This document shows, one piece after another, positions 9,048 through 17,964 of a stretch of DNA of 64,000 nt (position 1 is the stretch's first letter; each line of letters starts with the position of its first letter). The stretch is from Acinetobacter sp. ASP199 (GTDB lineage: Bacteria > Pseudomonadota > Gammaproteobacteria > Pseudomonadales > Moraxellaceae). The stretch spans positions 2,914,001 through 2,978,000 of the forward strand of contig NZ_CP062182.1 in the NCBI RefSeq assembly GCF_022700675.1. The letters are read 5' to 3'. Both the position numbers and the translations under genes were made by a program. The notes below the pieces were generated by a model. The model was given only the letters and a program-made list of their open reading frames with translations, did no database searches and was not told where the DNA came from.

Positions 9048-9446
9048 TCAAAGTAATGTGGTTCGGATCTCCAGACTCCGTAGCAAAGTTTTAGTCACTG
9101 GAGTTTTTTGACAAATTTCCAGAATTTTTTGCTGTAATCCTTCATCTAATGGGTTTTGAAAACTTAAACGTCGTTCGATCCATTCCTGCCCTTCCCGATT
9201 GGTAAAGAAATCAGCTTCAATCTGAAACTCTCCCAACTCCAGCTCTTTATGCCTGGCATACATACGCAAGGTAATCATGGTGCAGGAAATCAAACCTGCC
9301 AGCAGAAAATCATAAGGTGCAGGACCACGATCCTGACCACCAAAAGCTTCCGGTTTATCGGTCAGATATTGGTGATTGCCATGACTGATCTGCCCCTGCC
9401 ACGGTGTTTCCAGACTATGTACACCAGCACTTGCAATAATAGCCAT
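9048..9446 (-). CDS. OsmC/Ohr family protein
   Basis: This 132-residue protein has the OsmC fold signature: GPAPYDFLLAGLISCTMITLRMYA holds the first conserved cysteine, and LEICQKTPVTKTL near the C-terminus holds the second. In characterised members these two cysteines reduce organic hydroperoxides. The PxPxxLLxxGLxxCT arrangement is closer to the YhfA/general OsmC branch than to Ohr. A strong AAGGAAGAA ribosome site precedes the ATG. It lies 29 bp downstream of pirin (larger coordinates) on the same strand, so the two are probably cotranscribed as a stress pair. Confidence 0.85.
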   Translation of the reverse strand: MAIIASAGVHSLETPWQGQISHGNHQYLTDKPEAFGGQDRGPAPYDFLLAGLISCTMITLRMYARHKELELGEFQIEADFFTNREGQEWIERRLSFQNPLDEGLQQKILEICQKTPVTKTLLRSLEIRTTLL

Positions 9447-9475
9447 TTCTTCTTCCTTATTTTATGGTTATCCAT

Positions 9476-10423
9476 TTATTTTGAAGGACGCATGTGATCC
9501 GGGAAAGCAGGTGCTTCAAGTCGTGGTCCCTCATAGGCAGGAATCGAGCCAAATCGCTCATGCTCTGCAATCCATTGCTCACGTGCCATTTTCAATTCTT
9601 CAGTCGTGCGGCCAACAAAGTTCCACCACAGCAAAATCGGGTTTTCAAAAGGTTCGCCCCCTAGCAACAGTACACGACTTCCAGCATGAATCTCGACATG
9701 TACCTGTTCCAGACCCGGTTCCAGAATCACCATATTATCTTCAGTCAGTTCATGCCCGTTGATACTAGCAGTCCCTTCCAGTGCCAGAAAACCATATTCA
9801 AATTTAGGATGAAGCGGTAATACTGCCTGGGTGCTTTCAGCTGCATACAGGTCCACCCCGAGCAGTTCACTATGCACCTTTACTGGAGATGCTTCCTTCA
9901 GATATTCTCCGACCAGTACCGTGAACTCAATGCCCTGATCTTCAACCACAGGTAATTCTGGATAATGATCAAACGCGGGCGCCATATTGACCATATCATC
10001 TGGCAAAGCGATCCAGAGCTGTGCGGCATGCATCTTGGTTTCAGTTTCAGGCGCAACTTCAGAATGGGAAATGCCATAACCAGCGGTCATCAGATTGACC
10101 TGACGCGGACGTAGCAACTGCGCACTGCCCAGACTGTCATGATGCATCATGGTGCCTTCAATCATCCAGGTAAAAGTCTGCAGACCAATATGTGGATGCG
10201 GTCCCACATCCAGGCCATCTCCCTGTGGGAAATGCGCAGGTCCGGCATGATCCAGAAAACACCATGCCCCGATCATGCGTTTATGCCGACTTGGTAACGC
10301 ACGTTTGATTACAGTCCCCTGACCAATTTCAGCGCGGCGTAATGGAAATTCTGCAATGAACTGATTGACATACTTAGTGCAATCATCTGAATTGAAAAGT
10401 TCGATATCATTATTATTCGACAT
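9476..10423 (-). CDS. Pirin family protein
   Basis: This bicupin of about 315 residues has the pirin N-terminal iron-site block GPHPHIGLQTFTWMIEG followed by HHDSLG and TAGYGISHSEVAPE, giving the three His and one Glu typical of the metal site. The pirin C-terminal domain (PFENPILLWWNFVGRTTEEL) is also present. Bacterial pirins include quercetinase-like dioxygenases and redox-linked regulators, and the role here is unknown. The ATG at 10423 is used; an in-frame GTG at 10435 would add four residues. It is first in an operon with the OsmC gene. Confidence 0.88.
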   Translation of the reverse strand: MSNNNDIELFNSDDCTKYVNQFIAEFPLRRAEIGQGTVIKRALPSRHKRMIGAWCFLDHAGPAHFPQGDGLDVGPHPHIGLQTFTWMIEGTMMHHDSLGSAQLLRPRQVNLMTAGYGISHSEVAPETETKMHAAQLWIALPDDMVNMAPAFDHYPELPVVEDQGIEFTVLVGEYLKEASPVKVHSELLGVDLYAAESTQAVLPLHPKFEYGFLALEGTASINGHELTEDNMVILEPGLEQVHVEIHAGSRVLLLGGEPFENPILLWWNFVGRTTEELKMAREQWIAEHERFGSIPAYEGPRLEAPAFPDHMRPSK

Positions 10424-10703
10424 GTTTTGGCTCACTCGGCTGGATTAACAGATCATAGCAATTTAGATTGGTGAAAAAAGCGCTACTTTCAGGATTATGC
10501 TTATCATATTTGAAACAATCTTTAACTTTAGCTGTCTGATCTGTACTTGATCTGATTTCTTGTTTTCATGGGTACTTGGGATCTTGAATCTATCCTTAAA
10601 ATTCAAGGTCACGATTATGCAAAGATCACCCCAATCATTTTTAGCATTTTCCATTTTAATAAGCTGTAATTTACACATGCTGCAACAAACAATTATCCCT
10701 GAT

Positions 10704-10719
10704 TGTTTCACGTGAAACA
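10704..10719. promoter_or_regulatory. parS: parS centromere-like site (ParB binding)
   Basis: TGTTTCACGTGAAACA is a perfect 16-bp palindrome identical to the universal chromosomal parS consensus bound by ParB/Spo0J. It sits in the 490-bp non-coding stretch between pirin and the first diguanylate cyclase. Chromosomal parS sites cluster near oriC, so the site suggests the window is origin-proximal. The rest of 10424-10913 is AT-rich, with no gene or strong hairpin seen. Confidence 0.9.
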
Positions 10720-10913
10720 GGATTAAATTATAATTTTATTAAATAAAATCAAATAATTAATTCAATAATATCTTAGTTTTGGCTTTCCCCTGTTACAGAT
10801 AAAATGTTTTGTTACTTTTTCCTTCTCCATACGTCGCAATCTACCCGATTGACTATAGCTTCCTGCCCCCTAAATTTGCTCATAATATGGGCGAATTCTT
10901 AAAGGATTGGAAA

Positions 10914-12218
10914 ATGACGACTGTCGATGGCAGGATGCATGCAAATACGCAGGCTTCCTTGCAGAGTTTCAATAGGCATTCTTTGGAGCAATTGCAAGCT
11001 TCCGAGAATGACCTGAAGAACCGTCAGGTGCTAGAAGATGCACTTGTGGATCGGCACGCCCATATTCCTGTGCAATTCCAGTCACATTTTTATGACTATC
11101 TGTACCGGCATAACTGCCATAGTCTGCGTCAGATCCACCTACTGGCACAGTTGGTGTTCTTGCTATATTTCTTTGCCGATATCTTTATTATCCCTGACCT
11201 GATGATGGTTTCAGGGTTTACTCGGGTGACTTTGGTCTTGGCCGTTTGGATCGTCTGTGAACTGTTGTTTCAATACAGTCAGGACATTCGTCTACTCGAT
11301 CTGATCCTGCCGATAGGGACGACACTTTGCGCTGGCGTATGGATCCTGTTCCTGCTCTCTTCTACCAGCCCGCATGTAGCAAATTATTTATATGCCGCAT
11401 CCATTTTTATTCTGATTACCAATCTCTGCATCAAGGTTCAATTTAAGGTTGCACTGTATTGTTCGGTCCTAATCAGCCTGCTGGTTCTGATCGCGATGAC
11501 CCAGCTGATGACCTTATCGGAAGCTTTTATCTTTATCGTTGTGTTTAGCCCAGTGTTGCTGTTTAGCTTATATTTTAACTGGAACAATATCCTGCATACC
11601 CGTCGTGCATTTATCCGTACCCTGTTAGATGAATGGAACTACCATATGGTGCGTAATCTCGCCCATACTGATGAACTCACCCAACTCTATAACCGCCGGC
11701 ATTTTGTTCATCTGGCAGAAAACTATATTCATGACTGGCCAAGATACTCGAGTACCTGCCTGCTGATGTTTGACGTGGACCATTTCAAGCAGATCAATGA
11801 TAACTATGGCCATGATGTTGGGGATCGGGTACTGCAGTTGATTGCAGATACAGCGCGTAAGGAAATGCGCCATAGTGATGTACTGGCACGCTTTGGTGGT
11901 GAGGAATTTATTATCTTGCTGTCCGATACACAGTTGCAGGATGCCTTGGTGATCGCCGAGCGCATTCGTAATTCAATTCAGCAGCAGTATCTCTATGCCC
12001 AGCCTAAGCTTGTACTGAAATTTACGGTTTCAATTGGTATTGCGGAATTGGAATCCCCTACCCAGGATCTGGATGACCTGATTAAAAAAGCAGATGTGGC
12101 ACTTTATGCTGCCAAGAAGAGTGGACGCAACCGAACTGAGGTTTATCATCCAGATATGAGTTCACCATTTCAATCTGATTCACAGAATTTTTATAATGAA
12201 AAATATATTAACTTATGA
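10914..12218 (+). CDS. Membrane diguanylate cyclase (GGEEF domain)
   Basis: Starting at ATG 10914, which has AAAGGA seven bases upstream, the product is 434 residues. Earlier in-frame starts (ATG 10887, TTG 10809) lack such a site. About six hydrophobic helices fill residues 75-225 and form an unrecognised input domain. A GGDEF-family domain follows: DELTQLYNRRHF, FDVDHFKQINDNYGHDVGDRVL and the active-site GGEEF at residues 328-332. RHSD five residues before it is an RxxD product-inhibition site. The protein should make c-di-GMP from two GTP at the inner membrane. A paralogue lies immediately downstream. Confidence 0.9.
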   Translation: MTTVDGRMHANTQASLQSFNRHSLEQLQASENDLKNRQVLEDALVDRHAHIPVQFQSHFYDYLYRHNCHSLRQIHLLAQLVFLLYFFADIFIIPDLMMVSGFTRVTLVLAVWIVCELLFQYSQDIRLLDLILPIGTTLCAGVWILFLLSSTSPHVANYLYAASIFILITNLCIKVQFKVALYCSVLISLLVLIAMTQLMTLSEAFIFIVVFSPVLLFSLYFNWNNILHTRRAFIRTLLDEWNYHMVRNLAHTDELTQLYNRRHFVHLAENYIHDWPRYSSTCLLMFDVDHFKQINDNYGHDVGDRVLQLIADTARKEMRHSDVLARFGGEEFIILLSDTQLQDALVIAERIRNSIQQQYLYAQPKLVLKFTVSIGIAELESPTQDLDDLIKKADVALYAAKKSGRNRTEVYHPDMSSPFQSDSQNFYNEKYINL

Positions 12219-12418
12219 TCCATCATAAAAGTGACTTAAACACATGAACGGTAAATCCAACCTATCTCAGGTTTTTTCCTTTTTATTCATCACCTTTTTT
12301 TGTAACCGAACATATTTATTGTAGATGACTACTTTTAAAGTGAATTTTTAAGGAATAGAATAAAATTCATACACTATTTAATGTATAAAGAATTTTATTT
12401 TCTTATGGGGAAGGCTGA

Positions 12419-13669
12419 ATGCCACAGGAATATCATAAGGAGTCACGTCTTCTGATTCAGCAGGCGCTTAAAGATCCTCTGGTTCGTATTCCTCAGCCAT
12501 TAAAATCTGCCTATTATTCCCACCAAAAAAAGCTGCATCTGAGATATCTGCTACAGGTGAATCTGTTTGCACAGTTTGCTTATGCTTCTTATACCTTTGC
12601 GGATATTTATGTACTTCGTGACATCCATACCCTGTTGCTTGTGACCAAACTGGGTTTTACCTCAGTCATGACCCTGATCACTGTGTGGATGTACCAGTAT
12701 AGCCGGAATTTAGCACTCTTTGATCTATTGCTACCCACTTCGATAATTGGTGCCAGTGCGGTCTGGTTTTTTAATTTAAATCAGTCAGAAAGCCCTTATA
12801 ACCTGATCTATCAATATTCCTCTCTAATCTTTATCGTTCTGGCAAATTTAAGTGTACATATCCGTTTCAAGCCTTCCCTGATTATCTCAGCCCTGATTAC
12901 CCTCATGATATATATCGGTGTGTATTTCAATGTTAAAGGTGATCTGCAACAGCTGGTTCTGTTTTCTCTAATTTACTTGCCGGTGCTCAGTTTTAGTATC
13001 TATATCAGCTGGAATTCAACGCTTAAATCTCGGCTTGTATTTTTACAACATACCTTGAATGAATATAACCGTCAGGCTTTTGAGCATATGGCGCATACTG
13101 ATTCCTTAACAGGATTAAATAACCGTCGCTTCTTTGAATATTTGGCTCAGCAACATATAGCACATACGCTTGAACAAGAAACACCGAATCCAAGTTCACT
13201 CATTGTGTTTGACGTCGATCATTTTAAAAAGATTAATGATAACTATGGTCATGATATTGGCGACCGGGTACTGCAAATTATTGCGGAAACGGCCCAAAGT
13301 GAAATGCGAGATACTGATATTCTGGCGCGTTATGGCGGGGAAGAGTTTATTGCCCTGCTTCCTGATACGCATCTGGATGATGCTCTGAAAATTGCTGATT
13401 GTTTAAGGCAGCGTATTGAACAGGCAGAGGTGTTTCTTGATCAAGGTCAGTCCTTAAAGTTCACTATTTCAGTAGGTGCTGCAATTCTGAAAACCTGTGA
13501 AACTGACCTGTATACCGTCATTAAACAGGCGGATATCGCGCTGTATCAGGCCAAGGCCAATGGAAGGAATCGAGTAGAGCAATATGATCCCTTAATCAAT
13601 CCTAATGTCGTACTGCAGCCACAAGGCTCATGGAATAAGGATCGAAATATGAAATTGGCTCAAGAATAA
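12419..13669 (+). CDS. Membrane diguanylate cyclase (GGEEF domain), paralogue of the preceding gene
   Basis: This 416-residue protein has the same architecture as its upstream neighbour: a short cytosolic N-terminus, about six transmembrane helices, then a GGDEF-family domain with DSLTGLNNRRFF, FDVDHFKKINDNYGHDIGDRVL and GGEEF at residues 306-310. An RDTD I-site lies five residues earlier. The two share the distinctive N-terminal pattern (P-x-S-HQKxLHxRxLLQxxLFAQ), so the pair arose by duplication. A GGGGAAGG ribosome site precedes ATG 12419. The 200-bp spacer means it may have its own promoter. Catalytic residues look intact, so an active c-di-GMP synthase is likely. Confidence 0.9.
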   Translation: MPQEYHKESRLLIQQALKDPLVRIPQPLKSAYYSHQKKLHLRYLLQVNLFAQFAYASYTFADIYVLRDIHTLLLVTKLGFTSVMTLITVWMYQYSRNLALFDLLLPTSIIGASAVWFFNLNQSESPYNLIYQYSSLIFIVLANLSVHIRFKPSLIISALITLMIYIGVYFNVKGDLQQLVLFSLIYLPVLSFSIYISWNSTLKSRLVFLQHTLNEYNRQAFEHMAHTDSLTGLNNRRFFEYLAQQHIAHTLEQETPNPSSLIVFDVDHFKKINDNYGHDIGDRVLQIIAETAQSEMRDTDILARYGGEEFIALLPDTHLDDALKIADCLRQRIEQAEVFLDQGQSLKFTISVGAAILKTCETDLYTVIKQADIALYQAKANGRNRVEQYDPLINPNVVLQPQGSWNKDRNMKLAQE

Positions 13670-13681
13670 AGCAGGGTATAA

Positions 13682-13708
13682 AAAAGAGCGCCGAAGCGCT
13701 CTTTTTTT
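13682..13708 (+). terminator. Rho-independent terminator after the diguanylate cyclases
   Basis: AGAGCGC (13685-13691) and GCGCTCT (13696-13702) form a stem with a CGAA loop, flanked by A5 and T7. It can act in both directions. Confidence 0.88.
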
Positions 13709-13755
13709 GAAATATTCAGATTACCCTGAATAGCCTCGAACATAGTTCTCGGCGT

Positions 13756-13795
13756 AATTTAGGCAAGAAGTTTCACTTCTTGAAATCCCTAAATT
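13756..13795 (-). other. Nested hairpin overlapping the guaA stop
   Basis: AATTTAGG (13756-13763) pairs with CCTAAATT (13788-13795), enclosing a second stem AAGAAGT/ACTTCTT (13765-13771, 13775-13781). The outer arm includes the guaA stop codon. No T-run follows on the minus strand, so it may be an RNA-stabilising 3' structure rather than a terminator. Confidence 0.4.
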
Positions 13796-15362
13796 ATTCC
13801 CATTCAATCGTTGCAGGTGGTTTAGACGATACGTCATAAACAACACGAGAAACTTCAGCAATTTCGTTCATGATACGAGTCGAAATCTTGTCAACCAAGT
13901 CGTATGGAAGATGTGCAAAACGAGCTGTCATGAAGTCTACAGTTTCAACTGCACGAAGTGCGATCACCCATGCATAACGACGGCCATCACCCACTACACC
14001 AACAGATTTCACAGGTTGGAATACCGCGAATGCCTGTGCAGTTTTGTCATACCAGCCACTTGCACGAAGTTCTTGCATGAAGATGTCATCTGCTAAACGA
14101 AGAATGTCAGCATATTCTTTTTTCACTTCACCCAGAATACGAACACCTAGACCTGGGCCTGGGAATGGATGACGGTAAAGCATTTCAAAAGGAAGACCTA
14201 AAGTGGTACCTAATTTACGTACTTCATCTTTGAACAGGTCACGGATTGGTTCAACCAGTTCAAATGCTAGATCTTCTGGTAAACCGCCCACATTGTGGTG
14301 CGATTTAATCACGTGTGCTTTACCATTTTTAGTTGCAGCAGATTCAATCACGTCAGGGTAAATCGTACCTTGCGCAAGGAAGTTCACGCCATCCAGCTTA
14401 CGTGCTTCTTCAGCGAATACTTCGATGAACTCACGACCAATGATTTTACGTTTTTTCTCAGGATCAACTTCACCAGCAAGTGCAGACAAGAAACGATCTT
14501 CAGCATCAGCACGAATCACACGGATACCCATGTTTTTCGCAAACATATCCATCACTTGCTCGCCTTCGTTCAAACGAAGAAGACCATTATCTACGAATAC
14601 GCAAGTCAACTGGTCGCCAATTGCACGGTGTAAAAGTGCAGCAACAACTGATGAATCCACACCGCCAGAAAGACCTAGCAATACTTTCTGATCACCAATC
14701 TGTTCACGAAGCTGTTCAACACGAAGGTCGATGATGTTTTCAGAGTTCCACAGACTGCGGCAACCACAGATATTGTGAACGAAGTTAGACAGTAACTCTT
14801 TACCTTTAGCAGTATGAGTTACTTCCGGGTGGAACTGAATACCATAGAAACGGCGTTTTTCATCAGACACCATTGCTACCGGGCAGCTTGGTGTGCTGGC
14901 AGTAATCTGGAAGCCTTCTGGAATCTGAGTCACTTTGTCACCGTGGCTCATCCAGACTTTCAATTTGTCTGCTGAATCTTCAAGATCGCCAATAAGACCA
15001 TCACGGATTTGAATGTCTACTTCTGCATAGCCAAATTCATGTACTGTACCTGGCTCAACTTTACCGCCAAGTTGTGCAGACATGGTTTGCAGACCGTAGC
15101 AAATACCCAATACAGGAACGCCCAAGTTGAACACAACTTCTGGCGCACGCGGGCTACCTTCTTCGTGAACGCTCTCAGGACCACCTGACAAGATGATACC
15201 GTTTGGATTAAATGCACGAATGTCTTCTTCAGACATGTCATAGGCAAACATTTCAGAATATACGCCAGACTCACGTACGCGACGTGCGATCAATTGGCTA
15301 TATTGAGAACCGAAATCCAAAATCAGGATACGATCTTCAGTGATTTGAGTATTGGTAGTCAT
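13794..15362 (-). CDS. guaA: GMP synthase (glutamine-hydrolysing)
   Basis: GuaA makes GMP from XMP, ATP and glutamine in the last step of guanine nucleotide synthesis. The 522-residue protein has an N-terminal class I glutamine amidotransferase ([18 protein letters not shown], catalytic Cys in GICYG, His/Glu in FHPE), an ATP-pyrophosphatase domain with the SGGVDSSV P-loop, and a C-terminal dimerisation domain ending in PPATIEWE. The ATG at 15362 is used; an in-frame TTG at 15371 would add three residues. guaB is not adjacent. Confidence 0.97.
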   Translation of the reverse strand: MTTNTQITEDRILILDFGSQYSQLIARRVRESGVYSEMFAYDMSEEDIRAFNPNGIILSGGPESVHEEGSPRAPEVVFNLGVPVLGICYGLQTMSAQLGGKVEPGTVHEFGYAEVDIQIRDGLIGDLEDSADKLKVWMSHGDKVTQIPEGFQITASTPSCPVAMVSDEKRRFYGIQFHPEVTHTAKGKELLSNFVHNICGCRSLWNSENIIDLRVEQLREQIGDQKVLLGLSGGVDSSVVAALLHRAIGDQLTCVFVDNGLLRLNEGEQVMDMFAKNMGIRVIRADAEDRFLSALAGEVDPEKKRKIIGREFIEVFAEEARKLDGVNFLAQGTIYPDVIESAATKNGKAHVIKSHHNVGGLPEDLAFELVEPIRDLFKDEVRKLGTTLGLPFEMLYRHPFPGPGLGVRILGEVKKEYADILRLADDIFMQELRASGWYDKTAQAFAVFQPVKSVGVVGDGRRYAWVIALRAVETVDFMTARFAHLPYDLVDKISTRIMNEIAEVSRVVYDVSSKPPATIEWE

Positions 15363-15542
15363 GACAAACAACTATAGAAAGGCAAACGAAAGATAAGCGC
15401 CGTATTCTATCATTTTTCGCTGCATTAAGCACACTATTCGCGCAAGGCTGATATTTACTTGATCGGATGATGATTCAGGGAAAATGAAATGCTCATTTTC
15501 AAGCTATTCTGAAGAGGATGATAATTGTATAAATGGGTTCTG

Positions 15543-15574
15543 GATATCCTCCACTGACTAGAATAGAGGATATC
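15543..15574. other. Inverted repeat upstream of guaA
   Basis: GATATCCTC (15543-15551) and GAGGATATC (15566-15574) are perfect 9-bp arms around a 14-bp loop. It lies between the OB-fold gene's stop and the guaA promoter region. No T-tract follows on either strand, so it could be an operator or a weak terminator. Confidence 0.4.
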
Positions 15575-15664
15575 GGCTTTTAAGATTTTATATTGTGATT
15601 AAATCAGAGCAATAAGGCTTTACTTCCAGCGCTTATCATTACATTAATTCTGGTTATACCACTG

Positions 15665-16042
15665 TCATTGCTCTTTACTACCTGATATTTTTTCCAGTTT
15701 CTCGACATCAATAATGGTTGAGTTATCACTTTGGGTATCAACTTCACCCATGATGTTGACCTGATCACCTGCTTTCAAATGAAGAGGTTTCCACACTTCA
15801 TCATCTACATCGATTTCGATAGATCCACTACGATCTTTAAATTGAAAATGATCACCTCTTATTCGTTTAACAATGACACCTGATAAGGTGACCGCTGTTT
15901 CATCTACCAGCTGTTTTGCTTGCGCAACACTCACTGTATTTTGAGCCGCGTTCCTTAACATTTCAGCTTCACGCTGCCCGGCCCAAGATGCGGTAGCAAA
16001 CATGGTACTGGTGAGAAACACAACCAATAACATTTGCTTCAT
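15665..16042 (-). CDS. Periplasmic YgiW/YdeI-type OB-fold stress protein
   Basis: Starting at ATG 16042 the product is 125 residues with a clear signal peptide (MKQMLLVVFLTSTMFATASWA, cleavage before GQ). The longer frame to 16132 would bury the signal sequence behind 30 unrelated residues. The mature part is a bacterial OB-fold (TVSVAQAKQLVDETAVTLSG, HFQFKDRSGSIEIDVDDEVW, AGDQVNIMGEVD), the NirD/YgiW/YdeI family linked to peroxide, metal or cationic-peptide stress. A frameshifted paralogue lies just upstream. Confidence 0.8.
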   Translation of the reverse strand: MKQMLLVVFLTSTMFATASWAGQREAEMLRNAAQNTVSVAQAKQLVDETAVTLSGVIVKRIRGDHFQFKDRSGSIEIDVDDEVWKPLHLKAGDQVNIMGEVDTQSDNSTIIDVEKLEKISGSKEQ

Positions 16043-16199
16043 GATTGATTTCACTATTGTAGTTTCATCAGGTGTTATTGAAGCAGAATTCACGCATTTT
16101 ATATGCGGCTTTTGAGTTGTTGCTCTGTTCAAAAATGCAGTAATAAATATATTTTTGTAGAAAAAACCCTGCCAGGGTACAGGGCTTTGCAGACGGGTT

Positions 16200-16561
16200 T
16201 TATTTCACTCGCTCAATCTGAATGACATCAATAGCGGTGGGTTCATCACTATAAGTATCAACTTCACCCAAAATGCGCACCTGATCACCAGCCTTCAGGC
16301 GTAAAGCTTTCCATTGGTCATCATCGACCTCAATAATAATGGAACCGGTTTTATCTTTGAACTCGAATTCATCGCTTTGGGTGGCAAGCTGTCTGACGAT
16401 CTGGCCATGTAGGATCACGCCTGTCTCATCACTAAGCTGTTGAGCCTGAGCAACCGTGACTACATTCCTTTTTGCTTCATTTAAAATCTCCTGATCCATT
16501 TTGCCCAAAGGGATGAACTTGCAACAGCAATAAATGCACTCAATAGCATATATTTTTTCAT
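16200..16561 (-). pseudogene. YgiW/YdeI-type OB-fold gene with a frameshift after the signal peptide
   Basis: On the minus strand a perfect GGAGGG ribosome site precedes ATG 16561, which encodes the signal peptide MKKYMLLSAFIAVASSSLWA. That frame then ends after 26 residues. The mature OB-fold (MDQEILNEAKRNVVTVAQAQQL through FEFKDKTGSIIIEVDDDQW and GDQVRILGEVD) continues in another frame to 16200. Adding one A to the AAAA tract near 16498-16502 would restore LWAK-MDQEIL, matching the paralogue at 15665-16042. The mature domain alone is open from a TTG at 16508. A true mutation, a sequencing error and programmed slippage are all possible. Confidence 0.75.
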
Positions 16562-16669
16562 GTTTTAGCCCTCCGTTTTCTGTATTTGCTTAATGAGCAA
16601 AGCAAAATAACTGTGCAGCTTGTGCAGAAATTATGTATTTGCGCGATTCGTCATATATCCAGTGATGAG

Positions 16670-17110
16670 TTAAATGTTGCGTTGTGATCCAGTGTTGCGG
16701 GTCACCAGATAGTCCAGACTAAAGCGTCCTGCACCATGCAGAAACAGGAATAACAGCCCGCCTGTCATGGCAATATTTTTCATCAGGTGAATAATCTCCT
16801 CCTCTGCACCATGAAAGATAAATCCACAGATAAAAGTAAAGACTGCCAGCGCCAGTGCCGCTAAACGTGCCTGAAAGCCGAACAGGATTGCCAGTCCACC
16901 GACACCCACCAGAAGAATGCTCAGTGGCAGCAATTCACTGGGTACATTAAATGATTCCATATAGCCCGCCGTGGTACCATAGTTCTGGATCTTCATCCAG
17001 GCTGAACCAATAAAAATAAAGGAGATAAGTGCACGTGCCACCAGATTAATCAGTGCTTCAGTGGTGGGGGTGAGAAAGATTTTTTGTAAGGTCAAATCGG
17101 GATTAAGCAT
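16670..17110 (-). CDS. DoxX family membrane protein
   Basis: The 146-residue protein has four hydrophobic helices and the DoxX pattern: ARALISFIFIGSAWMKIQNYGTTAGYMESFNVP, then ILLVGVGGLAILFGFQARLAALALAVFTFICGFIFH and KNIAMTGGLLFLF. DoxX-like proteins are small integral membrane proteins tied to thiol or redox stress in some bacteria, with unclear biochemistry. ATG 17110 is chosen for the AGGTGA seven bases upstream; an in-frame GTG at 17119 is the alternative. It appears monocistronic. Confidence 0.82.
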   Translation of the reverse strand: MLNPDLTLQKIFLTPTTEALINLVARALISFIFIGSAWMKIQNYGTTAGYMESFNVPSELLPLSILLVGVGGLAILFGFQARLAALALAVFTFICGFIFHGAEEEIIHLMKNIAMTGGLLFLFLHGAGRFSLDYLVTRNTGSQRNI

Positions 17111-17306
17111 GGGAGTCACCTATTGGTTTTTATTTTAATGGCCTATCCATGCTATGCCTGTTTCTTAAGGGCTTCAAAAATAATTTGTAAGCTAACTTAT
17201 AAGCTCAAACTTCGAGAAGCGAGCTGGTAATTTATTTATGTTTTGGTACTGACTTTCCAGTCTTGGACTGTTAGCATTTCAGCACACTTTTGCTTGTACT
17301 GGCGCC

Positions 17307-17945
17307 ATGGAACTGCTTGATTTTATCCTACACGTAGATGACCATCTGCTTGAATTCATCACCAATTATGGGGTGTGGATTTATGCCATTCTTTTCCTGA
17401 TTATCTTTGTAGAAACGGGACTGGTAGTCATGCCTTTCCTGCCGGGTGACAGCTTGCTGTTTGCTGCGGGGGCACTTGCAGCATCTACTGGAGCCATGGA
17501 TCCATGGATACTGATTCCGCTTCTGTTCGTGGCAGCAGTATTAGGCGATACCTTGAACTATCATATTGGCAAGCTCATCGGACCGCGTGTCTTTGAGATC
17601 GAATCGCGCTTTATCAATAAAAAACACCTTTTAGCCACCCAGCAATTTTTTGCCAAACATGGGGGTAAGACCATTATTTTTGCCCGTTTCGTGCCTTTTG
17701 CCCGCACCTTTGCTCCTTTTGTGGCTGGTGCTGGCAGTATGAATTACAAGTATTTCCTGAGCTATAACGTGATTGGTGGTTTCTTGTGGATCAGCTCTTT
17801 TGTGATCTTGGGTTATCTGTTTGGAAATATGCCAATCGTTAAAGATAACTTTACCTATCTGATCTTTGGCATCATTATTATTAGTGTATTGCCAGGCATT
17901 TTTGGTTTTATTCAGCAAAAGCTGAAAAAGAACAAAATGGCTTAA
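17307..17945 (+). CDS. DedA family inner-membrane protein
   Basis: The 212-residue protein shows the DedA/VTT signature: VETGLVVMPFLPGDSLLFAAGALAA near residues 37-60 (acidic residues Glu and Asp in place) and the RFVPFARTFAPFVAGAGSMNY block near 130-150, whose arginines are essential in E. coli YqjA/YghB. DedA proteins act in undecaprenyl-phosphate or phospholipid translocation and in envelope proton/ion homeostasis. Which role applies here is unknown. A hairpin with a T-run lies 70 bp downstream. Confidence 0.88.
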   Translation: MELLDFILHVDDHLLEFITNYGVWIYAILFLIIFVETGLVVMPFLPGDSLLFAAGALAASTGAMDPWILIPLLFVAAVLGDTLNYHIGKLIGPRVFEIESRFINKKHLLATQQFFAKHGGKTIIFARFVPFARTFAPFVAGAGSMNYKYFLSYNVIGGFLWISSFVILGYLFGNMPIVKDNFTYLIFGIIIISVLPGIFGFIQQKLKKNKMA

Positions 17946-17964
17946 ATTCTCATAAGTGCTGGAT

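Noticed and set aside
10463..10711. Possible 82-residue ORF on the minus strand across the parS region
   Set aside because: No ribosome site or family resemblance, AT-driven composition, and it ends inside the parS-bearing non-coding stretch.
15363..15371. Upstream TTG start for guaA
   Set aside because: The ATG at 15362 gives the usual length, and the TTG adds only three residues without a ribosome site.
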